In this document: positions 53,311-58,430 of the stretch, one piece after another
Layout: the number at the start of each line of letters is the position of its first letter
How positions within the stretch are numbered: position 1 is the stretch's first letter
Assembly (NCBI GenBank): GCA_000802095.1
Contig: JUEB01000002.1
Span: 1 to 58,430 of the forward strand
DNA from: Peptococcaceae bacterium BICA1-7
GTDB taxonomy: Bacteria; Bacillota; Desulfotomaculia; Desulfotomaculales; Desulfocucumaceae
Direction: 5' to 3'
DNA length: 58,430 nucleotides
The notes under the pieces: generated by a model
What the model was told of the DNA's origin: nothing
The model's input: only the letters and a program-made list of their open reading frames with translations
The model's database searches: none
Translations under genes and position numbers: made by a program

Positions 53311-56300
53311 CTACTGCTCATCAGGTTCCTGGACTGTAAATGTAAAGATATATTCTTCAGCCAAGGGAACGCCGTCAGTACTATTCACAGCCCCGACCGG
53401 TATGGTCACGGTGTAGGTCATAGCACCATCCGGCGTTTTTGACAATACCTCCGGCACAGCGCCAGCGCCACCTGCTGTGGTGAATATTACTGACGGGCCG
53501 TCAGTGCTCCAGTTCCCTGCTGCATCCCCGGCCTCTACCTTAAAGGTATACTGGGTGCCGGCTGAAAGGCCGGTTATGTTTGCACTCCGGGTATTAATAT
53601 CAACAACAGCCCCATCCAGGGGTGTCCCGTCCCGATATATCTTATAGCCGGTAACCGCTACATTATCGGTGGCGCTATCCGTCCAGGTCAGCTTAAGACT
53701 GTCAGCGGTAATTTCGGAGGCAGTCAGGCTGCCGCCCGTCCAACTGGGAGTTGTGATATCAATTGGATCCTCCTGCCAGTTGCTTACAAATATATCAACA
53801 TCCCCGTTGGTGTCCCCAGCCACCAGGTTGGTGGCGTCAGATGCATAAGCCACATAGCGCTCACCCGCGCTGATGCGCGGCTCAAAGCTATCTTCGCTGC
53901 CCGGATTGCCGAAGCTGGAAACACTCATCCTCCTGGTAGTTCCAGCTGCGCGATCGTGTACAAAGACATCCAGAGCCCCGTTACCGTCTCCTGGCACCAA
54001 GGTGGAGGCCTCGGTATAAAAGGCCACGTAACGCCCGTCGCCGCTGATTGTCGGCCAGAAGCAGTTAGCATTGGCCTGTGCCCCGAAGCTTGAAACACTT
54101 ACTCTTTCCAAAGAGGTTTCTCCAGCCTCATCAAAGGTTCCGTCTACGTCCTTATCCCGGTCAAGCACGAAAATGTCGCCCACTCCGTTGGTATCTCCGC
54201 CCACCAGACTTGCGTTACCGGAATCAAAGGCTACGTAGCGCCCGTCTGAGCTTAATGCCGGATCACTGGTTTCTGGTACCCCGGCCCATACTGTCTGACC
54301 TGTCTGTAGGTCGTGAATGTAAATGCCAAAGTCCGTGATGCTTGGCACAAGGGTGGCAGCGCCGGTGGTAAAAGCCACATAACGTCCGTTGGAGCTTATT
54401 ACGGGGTTATAACAGTCACTATCGCTCTCAACCCCGGTACTGGATACGCTTACCCGGGTAGTAGAGCCTGTCTGCCGATCACGGACAAAAATGTCCGCGA
54501 TTCCGTTCGTATCATTCTCCACCAGGTTGGCGGCGTCAGACCTAAAAGCCACATACCGGCCGCCATAACTTACGGTAGGATAGTAGTTCCAGCTTCCTGG
54601 AGCGGCCTGAACTCCCGCTCCGGACACACTGATTCTTTCCGTGGTTGCAGCCCCGACCTCGTCGAAGATGCCATCTTCGTCAGCATCGCGGTCCCGGAGA
54701 AAAACATCTTCTTCTCCGTTGGTGTCTCCCGGTACCAGGTTTGAGGCTCCCGACGTAAAGGCCACGTAACGTCCGTCCGGGCTGATGTAAGGACACCTGC
54801 TGCCGCTGTTGCCCTGAACGCCAGTGCTGGACACACTTGCCCGCGTGGTTGTGCCGCTCTGCCGATCATGCACAAAAACGTCCATGGTGGACCCGTTGGT
54901 ATCGTCTGACACCAGGTTGCTGGCATAAGAATAAAAGGCCACATAGCGCCCATCTGCGCTGATACTGGCCTCCAGGCTTGAATCGTTACCCTGGGTGCCG
55001 TCGCTGTGCAGACTAACCATCCCTGTGGTGGTGCCATCGGAAGTTATGGCTATAACGGTTAAATCGAATACCACCGTAGCGCTGGCGCTCCCCCTGGATA
55101 TTGTGGCCGTAAGGGTAACCGTCTGGTCCGGGAGATCTGACGGCTGCGTAACCTGGCCGTCTATGCCGATCAGGTCTTCATCGCTGCTGGCCCAGGCGAT
55201 GGTGGACCCGCACTGTCCGGTGGTGATGAGGTTAAGGTCGGAGGAAATATTGTCCGGCGCGGAGTTGTTATTAGCGATCATGTTAAAGGTCAGGCCCGCC
55301 TCGTCGGTCGCCACCGCCTCGGAGTCAAGAGCGAAAACCCGGCTGAATGCTATGACGTAGTTGTTTTCTTCATCTTGTGTATGATATGCAACCATGAATT
55401 GTGAATCGGTGGAATTGTTGGCTACTGTTGGGTCACGCTGGTATTCGTCATTAACAAAGACAGCGAAATCATTTCCCGCCAGTGACCCGCCGCTGGCGTT
55501 CAGCAGTTGCACAAATATATTATCCGGGCCGTTTCGAGTGTCTTCCCACGCCGCCAAAAATCTTCCGGAGGTTCCGTCGTAAGATACCGATGGATCATTC
55601 TGGTAGCCGGGAGCATTGGAAACGGGGTAATTTCCCCCGTCAGGGGAACCGTCCACAGTAACCAGTTGGGCGTATATGTCCGCATCCGATATGAGTTCGT
55701 TACGGTAATCTTCCCACACCACCAGAAAATTGCCGCTGTCATTGTCGCAGGCCACAGAGGGAACACTCTGATCGTTGACATCACTGGACACGGAGAAATT
55801 TCCCCCGTCAAGGCTTCTATCGGCATTTACCAGCTGGGCATATATATCGCTATTACCGCTGCGCAAGTCTTCCCACGCCACCAGAAACTTGTTGCTGCCG
55901 ATGCCGCTGTAGCAGGCCACCGAGGGACCGCGCTGAATGTCGGCGGTGCTGGAAACAGGGAAGTTAACCCCCTCAAGGCTGCCGTCGGCATTTACAACCT
56001 GGGCGTATATATCGCCATTGCCATCGCGCCAGTCTTCCCATGCCACCAGATAAACCTGGTTTTCCCCGTCATAGGCCACCACAGGACCCGAATTTGCATC
56101 TGGGCTGTCAGAAATAGTTATAGTGCCTCCCACGGGCGTCCCGGTAGCAGCGAACAACATTTTTCCGTAAATAGTGGCGCTGTCCTCCCAGACCACAAGA
56201 TACACATTATCTACACCGTAAACACCCTGTGCAACTGATGGATAAATCCCTTGATCGTCGGATACAAAAAAATCACTTCCGGACAGGATACCTTCTGAAT

Positions 56301-57402
56301 CTACCAACTGCCCCCTGATAGACCCGCTGGCGGTATTCTGGTAAACAGCGAGGTAGCTGTTGCTGCCGGGGTCATAGCCCAGCGCGGGGTAATAGTTGCC
56401 CGGTGACATTGTCCCGTAGGCCGAAAAGGCCAAAAGAATTTCACTACCCGCATCGGAACTGCTTTTGCCTATTTCCTCCAGGGGGATTGCAAATTCGTAC
56501 ACCTTGTGCTGGTAGTCCACTTTATCAGTATATGTAAACCCAGGCCGGCCCCAGCGGGTCTCGGGCACCGACACCTTGAATTCTTTAAGCCCGGTGGCAG
56601 TTTTCACGTACACCTTGGCGTAGTCCTTGTCCCCGTCCATGGTGTTGTCGGGGGTTGTGTCAAGGGTAACGTAGAGGTTTTCACTGTCGTTCATGACCCA
56701 GCAGTATATCAATCCAGGTGGGTGCCCTGAGCCGGGGTAAACGTACTCTTTGAAAAAGGGATCTCTTCCGCTTACCTCGGCTATATTTTCGTCAACGGCT
56801 ATGCCGGCCCGGTTTGAATCCATTTCATACCGGTAAAATACTGCATGCTCATCCATTTCTTCATAGAGGTTGGACAGGGGAAACTGGAATGGGACTTTGC
56901 TTATCACCAATCCTTCTATCCTGGCGGTGACAGCCAGGGAGGCACCCTCGCCTGCCGCCGGGAACTCAAGCTCTATCCCGCCCGAACCTACGTTTATTAC
57001 GTCAAAGTCCTTTTTTGAGAGCTTGTCAAGCGGAAAACCCTCCCCACCATTCACCGTAAGCGGAGGGGCATCACCCAAGAAAACACTGTCCAGGTGGGCT
57101 GATCCCCCGCCCTTTTGGACCAGCCTCACTTTAACCGGATCACCGGCTGGCAAAAAGCCCCCCAGGTCTTTTTCCCCTTCCCGCAGGTACTTATCAAAGG
57201 GCAGGTTTCCGACCTTTGTCCATTGGGAGCTCTCCAGCAGATAAACCTCAAGCTCCCCGTTGGGCCTCATATCCTCATGGTTATAGGCCTTCTGCGGCAT
57301 GCCCTGTGAGTTGACCGGCGCCCCTGCAGCAATCCCGCAGGCCATAAATAAAAGTACCATTGACATAATAGCCGCAAGCCGGATGGTTTTTAAAAAAATC
57401 AT
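53311..57402 (-). CDS. Large repeat-rich surface protein (beta-propeller, Ig-like, FN3)
   Basis: A 1363-residue secreted protein. After the signal peptide (possibly a non-standard lipobox, LLFMAC) come an N-terminal beta-sandwich of about 340 residues, then about six propeller-like repeats of 50-55 residues with V(A/V)WED and DIYAQL(V), an Ig-like domain (SDLNLITTGQCGSTIAWASS), five or six TolB/PD40-type repeats (ISADGRYVAF..DVFVHDR), an FN3 domain (DSLKLTWTDSATDNVAVTGY) and a tail. It lacks SLH domains, so the neighbour may anchor it. No enzyme motif was recognised; adhesion or ligand binding is likely. Confidence 0.85.
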   Translation of the reverse strand: MIFLKTIRLAAIMSMVLLFMACGIAAGAPVNSQGMPQKAYNHEDMRPNGELEVYLLESSQWTKVGNLPFDKYLREGEKDLGGFLPAGDPVKVRLVQKGGGSAHLDSVFLGDAPPLTVNGGEGFPLDKLSKKDFDVINVGSGGIELEFPAAGEGASLAVTARIEGLVISKVPFQFPLSNLYEEMDEHAVFYRYEMDSNRAGIAVDENIAEVSGRDPFFKEYVYPGSGHPPGLIYCWVMNDSENLYVTLDTTPDNTMDGDKDYAKVYVKTATGLKEFKVSVPETRWGRPGFTYTDKVDYQHKVYEFAIPLEEIGKSSSDAGSEILLAFSAYGTMSPGNYYPALGYDPGSNSYLAVYQNTASGSIRGQLVDSEGILSGSDFFVSDDQGIYPSVAQGVYGVDNVYLVVWEDSATIYGKMLFAATGTPVGGTITISDSPDANSGPVVAYDGENQVYLVAWEDWRDGNGDIYAQVVNADGSLEGVNFPVSSTADIQRGPSVACYSGIGSNKFLVAWEDLRSGNSDIYAQLVNADRSLDGGNFSVSSDVNDQSVPSVACDNDSGNFLVVWEDYRNELISDADIYAQLVTVDGSPDGGNYPVSNAPGYQNDPSVSYDGTSGRFLAAWEDTRNGPDNIFVQLLNASGGSLAGNDFAVFVNDEYQRDPTVANNSTDSQFMVAYHTQDEENNYVIAFSRVFALDSEAVATDEAGLTFNMIANNNSAPDNISSDLNLITTGQCGSTIAWASSDEDLIGIDGQVTQPSDLPDQTVTLTATISRGSASATVVFDLTVIAITSDGTTTGMVSLHSDGTQGNDSSLEASISADGRYVAFYSYASNLVSDDTNGSTMDVFVHDRQSGTTTRASVSSTGVQGNSGSRCPYISPDGRYVAFTSGASNLVPGDTNGEEDVFLRDRDADEDGIFDEVGAATTERISVSGAGVQAAPGSWNYYPTVSYGGRYVAFRSDAANLVENDTNGIADIFVRDRQTGSTTRVSVSSTGVESDSDCYNPVISSNGRYVAFTTGAATLVPSITDFGIYIHDLQTGQTVWAGVPETSDPALSSDGRYVAFDSGNASLVGGDTNGVGDIFVLDRDKDVDGTFDEAGETSLERVSVSSFGAQANANCFWPTISGDGRYVAFYTEASTLVPGDGNGALDVFVHDRAAGTTRRMSVSSFGNPGSEDSFEPRISAGERYVAYASDATNLVAGDTNGDVDIFVSNWQEDPIDITTPSWTGGSLTASEITADSLKLTWTDSATDNVAVTGYKIYRDGTPLDGAVVDINTRSANITGLSAGTQYTFKVEAGDAAGNWSTDGPSVIFTTAGGAGAVPEVLSKTPDGAMTYTVTIPVGAVNSTDGVPLAEEYIFTFTVQEPDEQ

Positions 57403-57630
57403 ATTAATTTGCTGTCCTCCCTCTATAACAGATCAAGACTCATATAATGTTTTTCTTTATGCAAAGTATGGCAGATATTCTATTTAATTTGGATATTTCC
57501 TTCTTATATGTATAAGAACAGCAATAAACATAACATGATCGCAATATTACGTTAATCTTTGAGACTTTTCCCCATTTTTAAGATCTTTTGTCCCAGTTGG
57601 CCTGGGTTGTTTATCCACTGTAGAAACAAT
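57403..57630. other. Promoter region of the surface-protein operon
   Basis: AT-rich, no gene. Upstream of the 57402 start the minus strand carries AGGGAGGACAGC as ribosome site. Exact promoter elements were not identified. A weak GGGTTG...CAACTGGG-like pairing near 57595 is not convincing as a terminator. Confidence 0.45.
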
Positions 57631-57668
57631 AAAAACAGAATCCCCGTGCATTCAGCACAGGGATTCTT
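57631..57668 (-). terminator. rRNA operon terminator, distal copy
   Basis: GAATCCC and GGGATTC, extended by GTGC/GCAC, form a stem with a short loop; on the minus strand it is followed by TGTTTTTATTG. It is nearly identical to the hairpin at 57753-57790. Confidence 0.8.
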
Positions 57669-57680
57669 TAAAAATAAATT

Positions 57681-57707
57681 CCGGCGACGATCTACTCTCC
57701 CAGGGAA
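57681..57707 (-). pseudogene. Remnant of a second 5S rRNA 3' end
   Basis: CCGGCGACGATCTACTCTCC (plus strand) repeats the last bases of the 5S gene at 57801 with one mismatch, but the rest of a 5S gene is missing. With the hairpin below it, this is half of a tandem duplication of 5S end plus terminator. Confidence 0.75.
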
Positions 57708-57752
57708 ACCCAGGAAGCGGTCACTCAAAATTGCTGGTAACAAGCGCTTATG

Positions 57753-57790
57753 AAAAACAGAATCCCCATGCATTAGCACAGAGATTCTTT
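57753..57790 (-). terminator. rRNA operon terminator, proximal copy
   Basis: The hairpin GAATCCC..GAGATTC, with TGC/GCA in the inner stem and TTTTTC after it on the minus strand, lies directly below the 5S gene. Confidence 0.8.
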
Positions 57791-57798
57791 AAAATTAA

Positions 57799-57911
57799 TT
57801 CCGGCGACGACCTACTCTCCCAGGATAAATCCAAATACCATCGGCCCTGGAGGACTTAACTGCCGTGTTCGGGATGGGAACGGGTGTGGCCCCTCCGGTA
57901 TGGTCACCAGA
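57799..57911 (-). rRNA. rrf: 5S ribosomal RNA
   Basis: The minus strand reads GGTGACCATACCGGAGGGGC, then the CCCGTTCCCATCCCGAACACGG region typical of bacterial 5S loops (given here as CCCATCCCGAACACGG), and GGGAGAGTAGGTCGTCGCC at the 3' end. About 113 bases, normal size. It is the last gene of an rRNA operon running on the minus strand. Confidence 0.95.
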
Positions 57912-57927
57912 AAATCTATGCTTTTTT

Positions 57928-58112
57928 CTGACGTCCGACGTCCGACGCCTGACGACCGAATTCGCACCTTCAAAACTTCACAGTTCATCAAGAGAACAAA
58001 AGCGTTAGGATTTTCGAAGCTGAAGTTACGGGCAGAAAATTGTATCTATCCGGAATTAGCGTCCAGCCAATTCCTTCACAATCCAACCTCCAACCTCTAA
58101 CTTCCAACCTCC
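57928..58112. repeat. Heptad arrays in the 23S-5S spacer
   Basis: GACGTCCGACGTCCGACGCC then TGACGACCGA (57928-57959) and CCAACCTCCAACCTCTAACT then TCCAACCTCC (58083-58112) both have period seven. They lie within the internal transcribed spacer, so they are transcribed and removed during rRNA maturation. Confidence 0.75.
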
Positions 58113-58119
58113 ATTTTAA

Positions 58120-58430
<311 letters not shown>

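Noticed and set aside
57681-57707. A second functional 5S rRNA gene
   Set aside because: Only about 25 bases of the 3' end are present.

Overview
The window comes from the chromosome of an anaerobic, endospore-forming, sulfite- or sulfate-reducing Firmicute of the Desulfotomaculum/Pelotomaculum type (Peptococcaceae in the broad sense). Three things point there: a complete dissimilatory sulfite reduction set (dsrA, dsrB, dsrD, dsrC, dsrM, dsrK and a dsrN-like amidase) with the short DsrMK form usual in Gram-positive sulfate reducers; sporulation and germination genes (a Spo0F-type regulator, sleB-ypeB); and Firmicute-style regulation (T-box leader, strong GGAGG ribosome sites, frequent GTG/TTG starts). 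The genus is inferred from gene content, not from a database match.

Layout. 1-520: start of an IS110-family transposase and its non-coding end. 600-20,000, almost all on the minus strand: housekeeping genes (prfA, yqhQ, rpmE, rho, fsa-type transaldolase, fba, spo0F-like, sppA, pyrG, argS) mixed with a radical SAM protein, a five-PAS/GGDEF/HD-GYP sensor, a LysM-M23 peptidase and small membrane proteins. 20,300-28,900: aryl/2-oxo acid metabolism (iorAB, paaK), a T-box-controlled Lrp regulator plus aminotransferase, and the sleB-ypeB germination pair. 29,270-40,543: sulfite reduction in two minus-strand units, ferredoxin-dsrM-dsrK-dsrC-dsrN and dsrA-dsrB-dsrD-TPR-YkgJ, separated by a second ferredoxin and a plus-strand FmdB/HEAT-like gene pair. 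DsrAB reduces sulfite, DsrC carries the sulfur as a trisulfide, DsrMK reduces that trisulfide with quinol electrons, DsrD activates DsrAB, and DsrN probably amidates siroheme. 41,400-51,300: cyclophilin, Lrp regulator, metallo-beta-lactamase-fold hydrolase, predicted glutamate 2,3-aminomutase, acyl-CoA synthetase, DegV, LUD protein, Hsp20, and a GH18 spore-type hydrolase. 51,296-57,402: an SLH/FecR cell-wall protein and a 1363-residue repeat-rich surface protein. 57,800-58,430: 5S and the 3' end of 23S rRNA, minus strand.

The most striking non-genic signal is a family of 7-bp-period arrays (units such as CAGAATA, CAGGAGA, GGCTTCT, GACGTCC) in most intergenic gaps. They often occur as inverted pairs bordered by GGTCGG/CCGACC around a transcription terminator or hairpin, with a conserved head motif that sometimes supplies the ribosome binding site of the next gene. 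A separate 65-bp GGGGACA-type element occurs three times, twice inside such arrays. Two genes (the transaldolase and the MBL hydrolase) appear to begin at ATT codons. A conserved block of about 50 bp sits in three gaps around the dsr units.
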